Part shown: positions 52,016 through 61,479 of the stretch, in pieces
Numbering within the stretch: the stretch's first letter is position 1
How the letters are laid out: every line of letters starts with the position of its first letter
NCBI RefSeq assembly: GCF_019263705.2
Contig: NZ_JADQDK010000001.1
Location: 2,852,001-2,916,000, forward strand
DNA length: 64,000 nucleotides
Reading direction: 5' to 3'
Source of the DNA: Pseudonocardia abyssalis
Lineage (GTDB): Bacteria; Actinomycetota; Actinomycetes; Mycobacteriales; Pseudonocardiaceae
The notes under the pieces: model-generated
What the model was told of the DNA's origin: nothing
Database searches by the model: none
Seen by the model: only the letters and a program-made list of their open reading frames with translations
Translations under genes and position numbers: made by a program

Positions 52016-52753
52016 ATGGCACGGGACGAGCCCGGCCCGACGGGTGGCGACGACGAGGGAGTACGCCCCGGGCCGACCGCCCGGGTGAGCACGTTCCCCG
52101 ACCCCGCGAGCGCCCCCGTCGGCCTCACTCCCCGGCAACGCAAGGTGCTGGAGGTCATCCGCGACTGGGTGGAGCGCCACGGCTACCCGCCGAGCGTCCG
52201 CGAGATCGGCGACGCCGTCGGCCTCACGTCCACCTCGTCGGTGCACCACCAGCTGCGCACCCTCGAGCGCAAGGGCTACCTGCGGCGCGACCCCAACCGC
52301 ACCCGCGCGGTCGACGTCCGCCCGCCCGACGAGCAGCCCGACGCGGCGTCGTCGGACACCGGGGTCGTCGAGCGGCCCACGCCTGCCTTCGTGCCGCTGC
52401 TCGGCACGATCGCCGCCGGTGGACCGATCCTGGCCGAGCAGGCGGTGGAGAGCGTGTTCCCGCTGCCGCGCGAGATCGTCGGCGAGGGCACCCTGTTCCT
52501 GCTGAAGGTGCGGGGCGACTCGATGGTCGAGAAGGCCATCACCGACGGCGACTGGGTGGTCGTACGCCAGCAGCCCGTCGCCGAGAACGGCGAGATCGTC
52601 GCGGCGATGATCGACGGCGAGGCCACGGTCAAGACGTTCACCCGGCGCGACGGGCACGTGTGGCTGATGCCGGCCAACGCGGCCTACGACCCGATCCCCG
52701 GTGACGACGCCACGGTGCTCGGGCGCGTCGTCACGGTCCTGCGGCGGCTCTGA
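52016..52753 (+). CDS. lexA: LexA SOS repressor
   Basis: A 245-residue repressor from ATG 52016, preceded by AGGAGG. The winged helix ([33 protein letters not shown], 38-70) recognises SOS boxes. The cleavage site is A134-G135 (AAGG context), with the catalytic serine S169 (GDSM) and lysine K206 (EATVKTF). RecA filaments stimulate self-cleavage. The unusual feature is the 13-bp repeat array in its leader. Confidence 0.97.
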   Translation: MARDEPGPTGGDDEGVRPGPTARVSTFPDPASAPVGLTPRQRKVLEVIRDWVERHGYPPSVREIGDAVGLTSTSSVHHQLRTLERKGYLRRDPNRTRAVDVRPPDEQPDAASSDTGVVERPTPAFVPLLGTIAAGGPILAEQAVESVFPLPREIVGEGTLFLLKVRGDSMVEKAITDGDWVVVRQQPVAENGEIVAAMIDGEATVKTFTRRDGHVWLMPANAAYDPIPGDDATVLGRVVTVLRRL

Positions 52754-53576
52754 CGCCCGCGGGCACCACGATCACCGGATAGCGGGCGGTGCGCACCAGC
52801 ACCCCCGCCACCCCGCCCAGCAGCAGCCGCTGCATGAAGCGGTAGCCGCGGGAGCCCACCACCAGCACGTCCGTGCGGTCCGGCAGGGCGGCGAGCGTGG
52901 CCGCCACCGGGCCGATGACGACGTCGCTGATGGCGTCGACCTCCACCGGCAGCGACGCGATGCCCTTGTGCGCGAGCGCCTGGGCGGCCGGCACGGCGTC
53001 GGCGTCCTCCGCGACGGTCACGACCCGTACCGCGGCTCCGGTCCGGCCGGCGAGGTGCACGGCCACGGTCACCGCCCGGTCGGCCTCCGCGCTGCCGTCG
53101 TAGGCGACGGTCACCACGGTCATGATGCCGGTGCCGAGGTGCCGGTAGCCGCGCGGCGCGATCGCCACCGGGCAGCGCGCGAGCGGCAGCAGCCGCTGCA
53201 CCGTGCGGCCGGGGGCGAGGCGGCCGAGCAGGCCGTGACCGGTCGACCCCACCACGAGGACGGCGGCCCCCACGTCGTCGGCGTGGTCGGCGAGGACGTC
53301 GGCCACGGAGCCGGGTGTGAGGGCCACGAACTCCGGCTCGTCGTCGCCCCAGCCGTCGCCGATGAGCCGGCGCGCCTGCTGGAACCGGGCCGCCGCGACC
53401 TTGCGCGCCTTCTCCCGCCACCGCGGGTCGCGGGCGACCACCGCGAGACCCCGTGCGTCGGTCGGGTAGACCGTGGCCACCACCGCACTCAGCCCGGTGA
53501 GCCGGGTCAGCTGCGCACCCAGGACGAGCGCGTCGTGCCCGCCCGGCGTGTCCTCGTAACCGGTGACGATCGGCAC
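52731..53576 (-). CDS. Tandem universal stress protein
   Basis: A 281-residue protein from GTG 53576 with two UspA domains. The ATP-binding loop of domain 1 is [21 protein letters not shown]; the second, [18 protein letters not shown], keeps the G-x-G outline with altered spacing. It shares a 23-bp tail overlap with lexA. Tandem Usps in actinobacteria respond to hypoxia or stress; here the stimulus is unknown. The upstream 262 bp contain three GATCACCG-like motifs and nothing else clear. Confidence 0.88.
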   Translation of the reverse strand: MPIVTGYEDTPGGHDALVLGAQLTRLTGLSAVVATVYPTDARGLAVVARDPRWREKARKVAAARFQQARRLIGDGWGDDEPEFVALTPGSVADVLADHADDVGAAVLVVGSTGHGLLGRLAPGRTVQRLLPLARCPVAIAPRGYRHLGTGIMTVVTVAYDGSAEADRAVTVAVHLAGRTGAAVRVVTVAEDADAVPAAQALAHKGIASLPVEVDAISDVVIGPVAATLAALPDRTDVLVVGSRGYRFMQRLLLGGVAGVLVRTARYPVIVVPAGVRAAAGP

Positions 53577-53838
53577 CGCGCGCCTCCTTCGGCCACGATC
53601 ACCGTAACCGCGCAGGGGGCCGCGCCGGTTACGTCCGGGAAACGTCGCCCGCCGCCCGCCCGTGATCGCGGCACACCGCACACCATGGCCCCCGCGAGGG
53701 CCGGTACGTGCGGCCGAACCCGATCACCGACCCCACCGGGGGCGGCAGCGTGCAGCCAGCAGCGATCACCGGCCCCGACAGAGGATCCGGCGGCATCCGT
53801 CCGCTCCCACAGCCCCCCCGCCGGGCGCCATCACCGGC

Positions 53839-54816
53839 TCAGCGGCGCCGGGCCCGCCAGGAGAGCGCCGCGGCGAGCAGCACCAGCAGGCCCACGGCCA
53901 CCCCGCCGCCGATCAGGGCGGGCAGCCACTCGGGTGCGGGCTCGGCCACGGGTTCCGCGGGGGTGTCTGCGGGCGGGGTGAACGGCTGCGCGGCCAGTGC
54001 GGCGGCCCCGGGCACCGCGCGCAGCTCCCCCGGCACCCCGCCGCGGGTCTCCGAGGCCGAGAGCAGCGTGCCGTCGGCCTCGAACGTCACGGCCTCGCCC
54101 TGCGGCTCCCCGGCCAGCGGCACCCGCGCGGGCTCGCCCTGCAGCGCGGTCGCGATGTCGCCGTCGACGACGGGGAACAGCCAGGCGTCGGTGTACGTGC
54201 GCAGCGCGACGACCCGCCCGTCGGTCGACATCGCGGCCCCCGTGACGGTGCGCGACCCGATCCCGCCGACCGGCCCGCCCTCGGTGTCGGAGACGGGCAG
54301 CGACACCTGCGCCACGCGCTCCAGCGGGAACGGCCCCCTGCCCTCGGGAGCCGAGGTGGGCCGGTACACCCCGGCGGGCGTCCCGACCTCCTTGGTGATC
54401 ACGAACGGCACCCCGTCGGCGTCGACGAGCATCGCCTCGGCGTCGTGCGGGCCGTCGGGGTAGGCGAAGCGGTGCAGCCGGGCCTCCCCGCGCACGGGCA
54501 GCACGATCGCGGCGACGGTCTCGCGCGAGCGCTCGTTGTCGCCGGTGTCGGCCACCCAGAACTCCCCGTCGGGCCCCAGCGCGAGGTCCTCGGCGTCGAA
54601 CGGGTCGACGTCGGCGGTGCGGGTGTCGACGATCTCGCAGCCCCCGCCCGATCCTCCAGGATCCAGGCGGTGCACCTGCACGCTGCGGCCGCCGTCGGAC
54701 ATCGCCCACACCTCACCGTCGGCGACGACCATCCCGGACAGCTCCGCGAGCCGGTCGTCGGTGACCGTGCAGCGGACCTCGGGCGCGGGTGGGGCCGCGA
54801 CCGCGAGGGCCGCCAC
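53839..54816 (-). CDS. Secreted or membrane-anchored beta-propeller-like protein
   Basis: A 325-residue protein from GTG 54816 (LIRLLLVAALAVAAPPAP immediately before or at the start, so a signal peptide is likely; the exact start is uncertain). Repeated propeller-type strands are visible: MVVADGEVWAMSDGGRSVQVHRLD, LALGPDGEFWVADTGDNERSR and AMSTDGRVVALRTYTDAWLF. One C-terminal transmembrane helix (GVAVGLLVLLAAALSWRARRR) ends in arginines. It overlaps the preceding hflX region and probably belongs to the same operon. Role unknown. Confidence 0.78.
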   Translation of the reverse strand: MAALAVAAPPAPEVRCTVTDDRLAELSGMVVADGEVWAMSDGGRSVQVHRLDPGGSGGGCEIVDTRTADVDPFDAEDLALGPDGEFWVADTGDNERSRETVAAIVLPVRGEARLHRFAYPDGPHDAEAMLVDADGVPFVITKEVGTPAGVYRPTSAPEGRGPFPLERVAQVSLPVSDTEGGPVGGIGSRTVTGAAMSTDGRVVALRTYTDAWLFPVVDGDIATALQGEPARVPLAGEPQGEAVTFEADGTLLSASETRGGVPGELRAVPGAAALAAQPFTPPADTPAEPVAEPAPEWLPALIGGGVAVGLLVLLAAALSWRARRR

Positions 54817-54830
54817 CAGGAGCAGGCGGA

Positions 54831-56261
54831 TCAGTGCGAGCCCTCCACCAGCACATACGGCAGCACCGCCGTGGCCAGCTCGGCGCCGACCCGCGCGTGC
54901 ATCCGCGTGCCGTCGGGCGTGTGCTCCTCCGCCAGCACCTCCCCCTCGGCGTGCACGCGGGCGACCAGCGAGCCCTCGACGTAGGGCATCAGCAGCTCCA
55001 CGTCGACCTCCGGGCGCGGCAGCAGCTCGGCGATGCGGGCCTCGAGCTTGTCGATGCCGTCGCCGCGCTTCGCCGAGACGAACACGGCGTCGGGCAGCAG
55101 GTGGCGCAGCCGGGCCAGCTGCAGGTCACCGGCCGCGTCGGTCTTGTTGACGACCAGCAGCTCGCGCGGCATCGTGCCCTGCTGCTTCTCCCCGATCTCG
55201 ACGAGCACCTCGCGGACCGCCTTGATCTGGTCCTCCGGGATCGCGTCGGAGGCGTCGACGACGTGCACGAGCAGGTCGGCCCCCGCCGTCTCCTCCAGCG
55301 TGGACCGGAACGCCTCGACCAGCTGGTGGGGCAGGTGCCGCACGAAGCCGACGGTGTCGGTGAGCGTGTACGTCCGGCCGTCGGAGGTGGACGAGCGGCG
55401 GGTCGTCGGGTCGAGGGTCGCGAACAGCGCGTCCTCGACGAGCACGCCCGCGCCGGTCAGCGCGTTGAGCAGGCTCGACTTGCCCGCGTTGGTGTAGCCG
55501 ACGATCGCGACGCCCGGGATCTCGTTGCGCCGCCGCGACCCGCGCTGGGTCTCGCGGATCTGCTTCATGGCGCCGATCTCGCGGCGCAGCTTGGACATGC
55601 GGTCGCGGATGCGCCGCCGGTCGAGCTCGATCTTCGTCTCACCGGGGCCGCGGCCACCGATGCCGACTCCGCCCGCGGCGCGACCACCGACCTGCCGCGA
55701 CAGCGCCTCGCCCCAGCCGCGCAGGCGCGGGAGCAGGTAGGACAGCTGCGCGAGCTCGACCTGCGCCTTGCCGTCCCGGCTGCGGGCGTGCTGGGCGAAG
55801 ATGTCGAGGATCAGCGCGGTGCGGTCGACGACCTTGACCTTGAGCTTCTCCTCCAGCTGCCGCAGCTGACCGGGCGAGAGCTCGCCGTCGCAGATGACGG
55901 TGTCGGCGCCGGTCGACTGCACGACCCCCAGCAGCTCCTCGACCTTGCCGGAGCCGATGTAGGTGGCGGGGTCGGGCTTGGGGCGCCGCTGGATGAGCGC
56001 GTCCATCACCTGGGAGCCGGCGGTCTCGGCGAGGCGGGCGAGCTCCTCCATGGAGCCGCGGGCCTGCTCGGAGGTGCCCTCGGTCCACACCCCGACGAGC
56101 ACCACGCGCTCCAGGCGGAGCTTGCGGTACTCGACCTCGGTGATGTCGGTGAGCTCGGTGGACAGCCCGACGACGCGGCGGAGCGAGGAGCGTTCCTCGA
56201 GCTCGTAGTCGCCGGTGGCGTTGGAACGGGACAGGACTGGTTCAGTCATCGTGTGAGTCAT
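54831..56261 (-). CDS. hflX: GTPase HflX
   Basis: A 476-residue GTPase. The N-terminal HflX domain (residues about 50-200, with YIGSGKVEEL and the Gly-rich GGRGPGETKIE linker) precedes the G domain: G1 GYTNAGKSS, G3 DTVGF, G4 NKTD, G5 SAK. It associates with ribosomes and can split stalled ones. ATG 56261 is used; ATG 56249 is a slightly later alternative. It is part of the extradiol-like/miaA/dapF/hflX minus-strand operon. Confidence 0.96.
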   Translation of the reverse strand: MTHTMTEPVLSRSNATGDYELEERSSLRRVVGLSTELTDITEVEYRKLRLERVVLVGVWTEGTSEQARGSMEELARLAETAGSQVMDALIQRRPKPDPATYIGSGKVEELLGVVQSTGADTVICDGELSPGQLRQLEEKLKVKVVDRTALILDIFAQHARSRDGKAQVELAQLSYLLPRLRGWGEALSRQVGGRAAGGVGIGGRGPGETKIELDRRRIRDRMSKLRREIGAMKQIRETQRGSRRRNEIPGVAIVGYTNAGKSSLLNALTGAGVLVEDALFATLDPTTRRSSTSDGRTYTLTDTVGFVRHLPHQLVEAFRSTLEETAGADLLVHVVDASDAIPEDQIKAVREVLVEIGEKQQGTMPRELLVVNKTDAAGDLQLARLRHLLPDAVFVSAKRGDGIDKLEARIAELLPRPEVDVELLMPYVEGSLVARVHAEGEVLAEEHTPDGTRMHARVGAELATAVLPYVLVEGSH

Positions 56262-56282
56262 GCTCCCACGACAACGCCGGTT

Positions 56283-57101
56283 CTAGTCGAGTGATTCCGC
56301 GTCCAGGTCACCGTGCGCGACCAGCACGGCGGGCCCGTGCAGGATCGTCGTGGAGTCGGTGACGGTGACGCGCAGCCGCCCGCCGGGTGTCGAGACGCCG
56401 ACGGTGCCGGTGTCGCGCCCGGCGTGCCGCAACGCCGCCACGACGGCGGCGACGGTCCCGGTGCCGCACGAGCGGGTCTCCCCCACGCCGCGCTCGTGCA
56501 CGCGCATCCTCACCTCGTCGCCGACCACCGGCGTCACGAACTCGACATTGACCCCGTGCGGGAACAGCGACGGGTCGTGGCCGGGCGGGCGGGTGAGGTC
56601 GAGCTGGTCGATCGCGACGTCGGTGACGCACGCCAGGTGCGGGTTGCCGACGTCGACCGCGACGCCCGCGAAGGCCTCCCCGTCGACGCTCGCGGTGCTG
56701 GCCTCCCCGACCTCGGCGCGACCCATGTCGACCGACACCTCGTCGCCGTCGATCCGCACGGTGCGGACGCCGCCGCGGGTGCCCAGCGCCAGGTCGACGC
56801 CGTCGGCGAGCCAGCCGCGGTGCACGAGGTAGCGGGCGTAGACGCGTACTCCGTTGCCACACATCTCGGCGAGGCTGCCGTCGGCGTTGCGGTAGTCCAT
56901 GAACCATTCGACGCCCGGCTCGGGCTCCGGTCCGTCACCGAGTGCGGCCCAGCGGACGACGCGCAGCACACCGTCGGCCCCGAGGCCGCGGCGGCGGTCG
57001 CACAGCGCGGCGACGCGGGCAGGCGTCAGGTCGAGGGCACCATCGGGATCGGGGAGCACCACGAAGTCGTTCTCGGTGCCGTGACCCTTGCTGAACTGCA
57101 C
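56283..57101 (-). CDS. dapF: Diaminopimelate epimerase
   Basis: A 272-residue PLP-independent epimerase from GTG 57101. The two catalytic cysteines are C81 (MCGNGVR) and C212 (SCGTGTVA). It converts LL- to meso-diaminopimelate for lysine and peptidoglycan. It starts 1 bp after the miaA stop. Confidence 0.96.
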   Translation of the reverse strand: MQFSKGHGTENDFVVLPDPDGALDLTPARVAALCDRRRGLGADGVLRVVRWAALGDGPEPEPGVEWFMDYRNADGSLAEMCGNGVRVYARYLVHRGWLADGVDLALGTRGGVRTVRIDGDEVSVDMGRAEVGEASTASVDGEAFAGVAVDVGNPHLACVTDVAIDQLDLTRPPGHDPSLFPHGVNVEFVTPVVGDEVRMRVHERGVGETRSCGTGTVAAVVAALRHAGRDTGTVGVSTPGGRLRVTVTDSTTILHGPAVLVAHGDLDAESLD

Positions 57102-57102
57102 G

Positions 57103-57984
57103 TCACGACGATAGCGCCAGTGCGCGGTCGAGGAGATCCGGTGCGGCGGCGTCGAGCCAGTGCACCCGGCGGTCGCGCCGGAACCACGACCGCTGGCGGC
57201 GGACGAACCGGCGCGTCGCGCGGACGGTGTCGGCGGCCGCGGTCGTCATCTCCCCGCCCGCGAGGATCTGTTGGTAGCCCAGTGCGCGCGACGCGGTGAG
57301 CCCGTCGCGCAGGCGCACCAGGCCCCGGGCCTCCTCCACGATCCCGGCGGCGAACATCCGGGCGACCCGGCGGGCGACGCGGACGTCGAGCTCGTCGGTC
57401 GGACGGTCGACGCCGAGCAGTCGAGCGTCGTAGCGGGGCACGGCCGCGTCGGGCAGCCGGGCGGGGAACGGCTTCCCCGTGAGCGCGATGACCTCCAGCG
57501 CCCGCACGATCCGGCGCCCGTTGCCGGGGAGCACGACGTCGGCCGCGGCCGGGTCGACCGCCGCGAGCCGCGCGTGCAGCGCGGCGGGGCCGTGCGCGGC
57601 GAGCTCGGTCTCCAGCTCCGCGCGCAGGGCCGGGTCGGTGCCGGGGAACTCGAGCTCGTCGACGACGGACTGCACGTAGAGCCCCGACCCGCCCACCAGC
57701 ACCGGGGTGCGGCCCGCGGCGAGCAGCGCCTCGATCGCCGCACGGGCGTCGCGCTGGTAGGCGGCGACGGACGCGGTCTCGGTGACGTCGAGGACGTCGA
57801 GGAGGTGGTGGGGCACCGCGGTGCGCTCGGCGGGCGTCGGCTTCGCGGTGCCGATGTCGAGCCCGCGGTACAGCGCCATCGCATCGGCGTTGACGATCTC
57901 GCCGTCGAGGTGCCGCGCCAGCGCCAGACCCAGCGCCGACTTGCCCGTCGCGGTCGGGCCGACGACGGCGATCAGGCGGGGCAC
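57103..57984 (-). CDS. miaA: tRNA dimethylallyltransferase
   Basis: A 293-residue enzyme that prenylates A37 of UNN-decoding tRNAs. P-loop GPTATGKS (9-16), the NADAMALYRGLDIGTAKPT prenyl/tRNA site, and the RRIVRALEV and ALGYQQ motifs are present. It overlaps the dioxygenase-like gene by 13 bp and precedes dapF. Confidence 0.96.
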   Translation of the reverse strand: MPRLIAVVGPTATGKSALGLALARHLDGEIVNADAMALYRGLDIGTAKPTPAERTAVPHHLLDVLDVTETASVAAYQRDARAAIEALLAAGRTPVLVGGSGLYVQSVVDELEFPGTDPALRAELETELAAHGPAALHARLAAVDPAAADVVLPGNGRRIVRALEVIALTGKPFPARLPDAAVPRYDARLLGVDRPTDELDVRVARRVARMFAAGIVEEARGLVRLRDGLTASRALGYQQILAGGEMTTAAADTVRATRRFVRRQRSWFRRDRRVHWLDAAAPDLLDRALALSS

Positions 57985-58670
57985 CAGACCGCCACGTGGT
58001 AGCCGACGCCGTACGGCGCGCCGGAGTAGAGCAGCTCACCCGTCCAGTTCCGCCCGGCCGCGGCACCCGCCAGCACCTGCCAGGGTGCGCGCCCGGCCGA
58101 CCACAGGTCGTCGCCGAGTGCGGGGTCCAGCGCGGCGAGGGCGGCGTGGTCGGCGTCGCGCAGTGCGGCGGCGACGGCGTCGTCGAAGGGCCCGGACCGC
58201 TCGTCGAGGTGGCCGGGGGCCTTGAGCGTGTGCTTCGCCGAGCCGTCGCCGACGACGAGGAGGCCCACCGGCTCCGTCGCCAGCTCGGCGCCGAGTGCCA
58301 GGCACTGCGCCGTCGGGGCGTCGGGGGCCACCAGCTCGCCCCGCACCCGCGCCCCCGTCCCGGCCGCGGCCCAGCCTGCGACCAGCAGCGGGACCGGGAG
58401 GTCGGGGTCGACGGGCGCGGTGGAGGCGGGATCGAGCGCCACGACGACGTCGGCCCCGAACCCGACGAACGAGCCGCGGGTGTCCGGGTCGACGGTCCGC
58501 CGCCCGCCCGCGTCGGACCCGACGGCGACCCACGTCGACGTCACGGCACCGAGCCGGGCGGCCGCCGCGCGGCAGGCGTCGCGCAGGTCGGCGGTCTCCC
58601 CGGCGGCGCCGCCCGCGAGCTCCGGCACGAGCAGCGGTGGTTGCGGGAGCACGACGACCATGGACAGCAC
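57972..58670 (-). CDS. Class III extradiol dioxygenase-like protein
   Basis: A 232-residue protein from GTG 58670 (VLSMVVVLPQPPLLVPELAG), a start that matches mycobacterial homologues beside miaA. The fold resembles class III extradiol dioxygenases (AMMECR1/LigB-like): PLLVPELAGGAAGET, VGSDAGGRR, LLVVGDGSAKHTLKAPGHLDERSGPFDDAV, with His residues that may be metal ligands. The long open frame upstream is a shadow of DUF349. The reaction is unknown. It is the first gene of the miaA-dapF-hflX operon. Confidence 0.85.
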   Translation of the reverse strand: MLSMVVVLPQPPLLVPELAGGAAGETADLRDACRAAAARLGAVTSTWVAVGSDAGGRRTVDPDTRGSFVGFGADVVVALDPASTAPVDPDLPVPLLVAGWAAAGTGARVRGELVAPDAPTAQCLALGAELATEPVGLLVVGDGSAKHTLKAPGHLDERSGPFDDAVAAALRDADHAALAALDPALGDDLWSAGRAPWQVLAGAAAGRNWTGELLYSGAPYGVGYHVAVWCPA

Positions 58671-58775
58671 GAACCGAGAGTAGGGCCCGGCTCCTCGCCG
58701 ACCGGGAACGGCCGCTGGCGGCGCCGCCCGGCCGGGCGGTTCCCGTGGGCCCGCTGAGCTGTTTGAATCGCCGGA

Positions 58776-58853
58776 CGGCCGCCGGTCACACGACCGGCCT
58801 CGGCCGCTGTGCACGGCCCCGCCACGGCGGGGCGCCCACCGTCCGCGGTGGGC
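58776..58853 (+). promoter_or_regulatory. Structured leader with three consecutive hairpins before the DUF349 gene
   Basis: Three hairpins run in series: CGGCC-GCCGGTC-ACAC-GACCGGC-CTC-GGCCG (58776-58806), GCCCCGCC-AC-GGCGGGGC (58816-58833) and GCCCACC-GTCCGC-GGTGGGC (58834-58853). They end 8 bp before AGGAGG and the GTG. The position suits a cis-acting RNA leader or attenuator for the DUF349 gene; no matching riboswitch is recognised. Confidence 0.55.
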
Positions 58854-58872
58854 CGGACTACAGGAGGACACG

Positions 58873-60678
58873 GTGTCGGAGCAGCACACGACGGAGGACC
58901 AGGCCACCGGGACGATCCCGCCCCCGAACCGGGAGGGCGCGGCCGACCCGCACGGAGGGTCCCCCGCCCACGCCGGCCCCGGCCCGACCGACGCCGCCGC
59001 GGTCCCGGCACCCCCGCCCGCCGCCGACACCCCGACGCCTCCCACCGCCGACGAGGCCGCCCCCGCCGACGGCGCCGCCTCCACCGATGTCGCTGCGCCC
59101 GCCGACGTTCCTGCGCCCGCCGACGTTCCTGCGCCCGCCGACGCGGCCGAGGAGGCGGCAGCTCCCCCCGGGGACGCCGCCGCCGCAACCCCGGACACGG
59201 GCGCGTCGCCCACCGAGGCCGCCGCCCCCGTCGAGGTCGGTTCCGCCGCCGCGGTGGCGAGCCCACCGGTCGTCCCGGCTCCGTCCGCTCCCGCCCCGCC
59301 GGCAGCCCGGCCCGGGCCTCCCCGACCGGCCCCGCGGCCCGGCCCGCCGCCCGCCGCGGCCCGCCCGGCCGCCCGGCCCGCCGCCGTCGCGGCGCCGGCG
59401 GAGTCGGACGCACCGCCGACCCGGCCCGCGCCGGTCGCGCAGCCCTCGCCCGTCACCGCGGCGAGCACCGACCCGTCCCGCTGGGGTCGCGTCGACGACG
59501 AGGGCACCATCTACCTGCGCACCGGCGACGCCGAGCGGGTCGTCGGGTCCTGGCAGGCCGGCGCGCCCGCCGAGGGGCTCGCGCACTTCGCCCGCCGCTT
59601 CGACGACCTGCTCACCGAGGTCGAACTGCTCGCCGCGCGCCTGACGGCCGGTGGCGGCGACCCCAAGCAGACCCTCACCGCCGCCCGCGGTCTGCGCGGC
59701 GGGCTGGACGAGGCGTCGGTCGTCGGTGACGTGCCGGGGCTCGCCGCCCGTCTCGACGAGGTGGTGGCGCTCGCCGAGCAGGGCGTGGGCGCGGCCCGCT
59801 CCGCCCGCGACGCCCAGCGCGCCGCCTCCGTCGCCCGCAAGGAGGAGCTCGCGGCCGAGGCCGAGGTGCTCGCCGCCGAGGCCACGCAGTGGAAGCAGGC
59901 GGGCGACCGCTTCACCGTGATCCTCGACGAGTGGCGCACCATCCGCGGCATCGACCGCAAGACCGACGAGCAGCTGTGGAAGCGCTTCTCCAAGGCCCGC
60001 GAGGCGTTCAACCGGCGCCGCGGCTCGCACTTCGCCGACCTCGACCGCCAGCGCGGCGCGGCCCGGGCGGCGAAGGAGGAGCTGGTCGTCGAGGCGGAGA
60101 AGCTCTCCGGCTCCGACGACTGGGGCCCCACCGCGGCCCGCTTCCGCGACCTCATGACGGAGTGGAAGGCCGCCGGCCGGGCGCAGAAGGACACCGACGA
60201 CGCCCTGTGGCAGCGCTTCCGCTCCGCGCAGGACGCGTTCTTCGCCCGTCGCTCCGCCACCTTCGACGAGCGCGACGCCGAGTTCGCCGCCAACGCGGAG
60301 GCGAAGAAGGCACTGCTCGTCGACGCCGAGAAGATCGACACCTCGGACCCGGCCGCCGCCCGCAACGCCCTGCGCCTGGTGCAGGAGCGCTGGGAGGAGA
60401 TCGGCAAGGTCCCGCGCGACGACATCCGGACCCTCGAGGCCCGGCTCAAGGCCGTCGAGGACAAGGTGCGCGACGCGGGCGACCGCCAGTGGCGGCGCAC
60501 CGACCCCGAGGCCGAGGCCCGGGTCGCGCAGTTCCGCGACCGCGTCGCCCAGTTCGAGGCGCAGGCGGAGAAGGCCGAGGCGGCGGGCGACAAGCGCCGC
60601 GCCGAGCAGGCCCGCGGCCAGGCCGACCAGTGGCGGGAGTGGCTCACCACGGCCGAGCAGGCGGTCCAGACCCGCTGA
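58873..60678 (+). CDS. DUF349 domain protein with disordered Pro/Ala-rich N-terminus
   Basis: A 601-residue protein from GTG 58873. Residues 1-195 are low-complexity Ala/Pro/Asp, including PADVPAPADVPAPAD, an 18-bp DNA repeat at 59093-59143. Residues 200-595 contain repeated DUF349 helical modules (DEWRTIRGIDRKTDEQLWKRFSKARE, MTEWKAAGRAQKDTDDALWQRFRSAQ, VQERWEEIGKVPRDD). DUF349 proteins are long helical bundles of unknown function, conserved next to miaB/miaA in actinobacteria. An alternative start inside the disordered part cannot be excluded. Confidence 0.88.
   Translation: MSEQHTTEDQATGTIPPPNREGAADPHGGSPAHAGPGPTDAAAVPAPPPAADTPTPPTADEAAPADGAASTDVAAPADVPAPADVPAPADAAEEAAAPPGDAAAATPDTGASPTEAAAPVEVGSAAAVASPPVVPAPSAPAPPAARPGPPRPAPRPGPPPAAARPAARPAAVAAPAESDAPPTRPAPVAQPSPVTAASTDPSRWGRVDDEGTIYLRTGDAERVVGSWQAGAPAEGLAHFARRFDDLLTEVELLAARLTAGGGDPKQTLTAARGLRGGLDEASVVGDVPGLAARLDEVVALAEQGVGAARSARDAQRAASVARKEELAAEAEVLAAEATQWKQAGDRFTVILDEWRTIRGIDRKTDEQLWKRFSKAREAFNRRRGSHFADLDRQRGAARAAKEELVVEAEKLSGSDDWGPTAARFRDLMTEWKAAGRAQKDTDDALWQRFRSAQDAFFARRSATFDERDAEFAANAEAKKALLVDAEKIDTSDPAAARNALRLVQERWEEIGKVPRDDIRTLEARLKAVEDKVRDAGDRQWRRTDPEAEARVAQFRDRVAQFEAQAEKAEAAGDKRRAEQARGQADQWREWLTTAEQAVQTR
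59093..59143. repeat. 18-bp coding tandem repeat in the DUF349 gene
   Basis: CTGCGCCCGCCGACGTTC twice, followed by a 15-bp partial copy, encoding the repeated PADVPA segment in the disordered N-terminus. Changes in copy number are in frame. Confidence 0.9.
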
Positions 60679-60679
60679 C

Positions 60680-60746
60680 GATCATCGTCTCGGCGCGTTT
60701 CCGGCCACATCCGGCCGGAAACGCGCCGAACTGGTGATCATGGCCG
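60680..60746. repeat. Intergenic hairpin repeat element, copy 1
   Basis: A 17-bp perfect stem, TCGGCGCGTTTCCGGCC (60690-60706) with its complement at 60713-60729 and a 6-nt loop, is flanked by GATCA (60680-60684) and TGATC (60735-60739). It immediately follows the DUF349 stop, so it may double as its terminator. Confidence 0.75.
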
Positions 60747-60945
60747 GGGGACTTCCCCGAAACGCCCACGGCGAGGGGTGCCGGACCGCCATCGTGCTGC
60801 GCATGGTGGCGGATCGCACGCTGCGGCGCCGGGTAGCGGACGGTCGGGGCTGCGGCCCTGCCCCGGCGTGCGGGTCCGGCGGCGCGATCTGAGCCCCACC
60901 GACGTCGTGCGCGAGATCCGGGCCGCCCTCGCCGCGGCCGCACAT
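60747..60945. other. Gene-free stretch with a possible coding remnant
   Basis: The 342-bp gap 60679-61020 holds two hairpin elements and, between them, a short GC3-rich stretch. From about 60865 it reads GVRVRRRDLSPTDVVREIRAAL and ends at a TGA near 60949. It looks like the tail of a lost gene, but no start or further homology is visible. Confidence 0.3.
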
Positions 60946-60972
60946 CCATGATCACCGTCTCGGCGATCATGG
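60946..60972. repeat. Intergenic hairpin repeat element, copy 2 (short form)
   Basis: CCATGATC-ACCGTCTCGGC-GATCATGG: 8-bp perfect arms at 60946-60953 and 60965-60972. It shares ATCAnCGTCTCGGCG and GATCATGGCC with copy 1 but lacks the internal long stem. Confidence 0.7.
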
Positions 60973-61020
60973 CCCGGCGGTCCCGGCAGCGGGTCGGGTC
61001 ACCGGCGCAGGGCGGGTAGG

Positions 61021-61479
61021 TCAGCGGCGCAGCGCGATGCTCGACCACGACGCCGCCAGCACCACCATCGTGACCACCGCGAGGATCAGGCCGACGTGCG
61101 GGCCGGTGCCGCCGTCGAGCACCACGGTCTGCCGCGACCACACCGCCCACACCCCGGTGACGACGGAGATCCCGCTGCCCACCGCGCACACCCAGGCCAG
61201 GGCCCACCAGCGCGTGGACAGGGCCAGTGCCGAGCCGACGACCCCGATGCCGACCGAGGTGAAGGTGAACAGCCGCGGGAGCACCCCCAGGTCGGGGGCG
61301 AGACCGGCGAGCACCTGCCAGCCCAGCACCGAACCCGTCCACGGCAGGGCCAGCGAGCCGAGCACGACGAGCACGGCCACCGACACCGTGACCGCGGTGC
61401 TGCCCGGGTCGGTGCGCCGTTCGATCGCGCGGGCGATGCCGCGCATCTCCGCGTCGAGCGCACGGTCCTGGTCGGTCAT
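61021..61479 (-). CDS. Four-helix membrane protein (Rv2732c-like)
   Basis: A 152-residue protein from ATG 61479, overlapping the miaB stop (TGA) by ATGA. It has four hydrophobic helices, the first at [18 protein letters not shown] and the last at [19 protein letters not shown]. The family is conserved next to miaB in mycobacteria and relatives; function unknown. The in-frame ATG 15 bp upstream is less likely given the overlap. Confidence 0.85.
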   Translation of the reverse strand: MTDQDRALDAEMRGIARAIERRTDPGSTAVTVSVAVLVVLGSLALPWTGSVLGWQVLAGLAPDLGVLPRLFTFTSVGIGVVGSALALSTRWWALAWVCAVGSGISVVTGVWAVWSRQTVVLDGGTGPHVGLILAVVTMVVLAASWSSIALRR

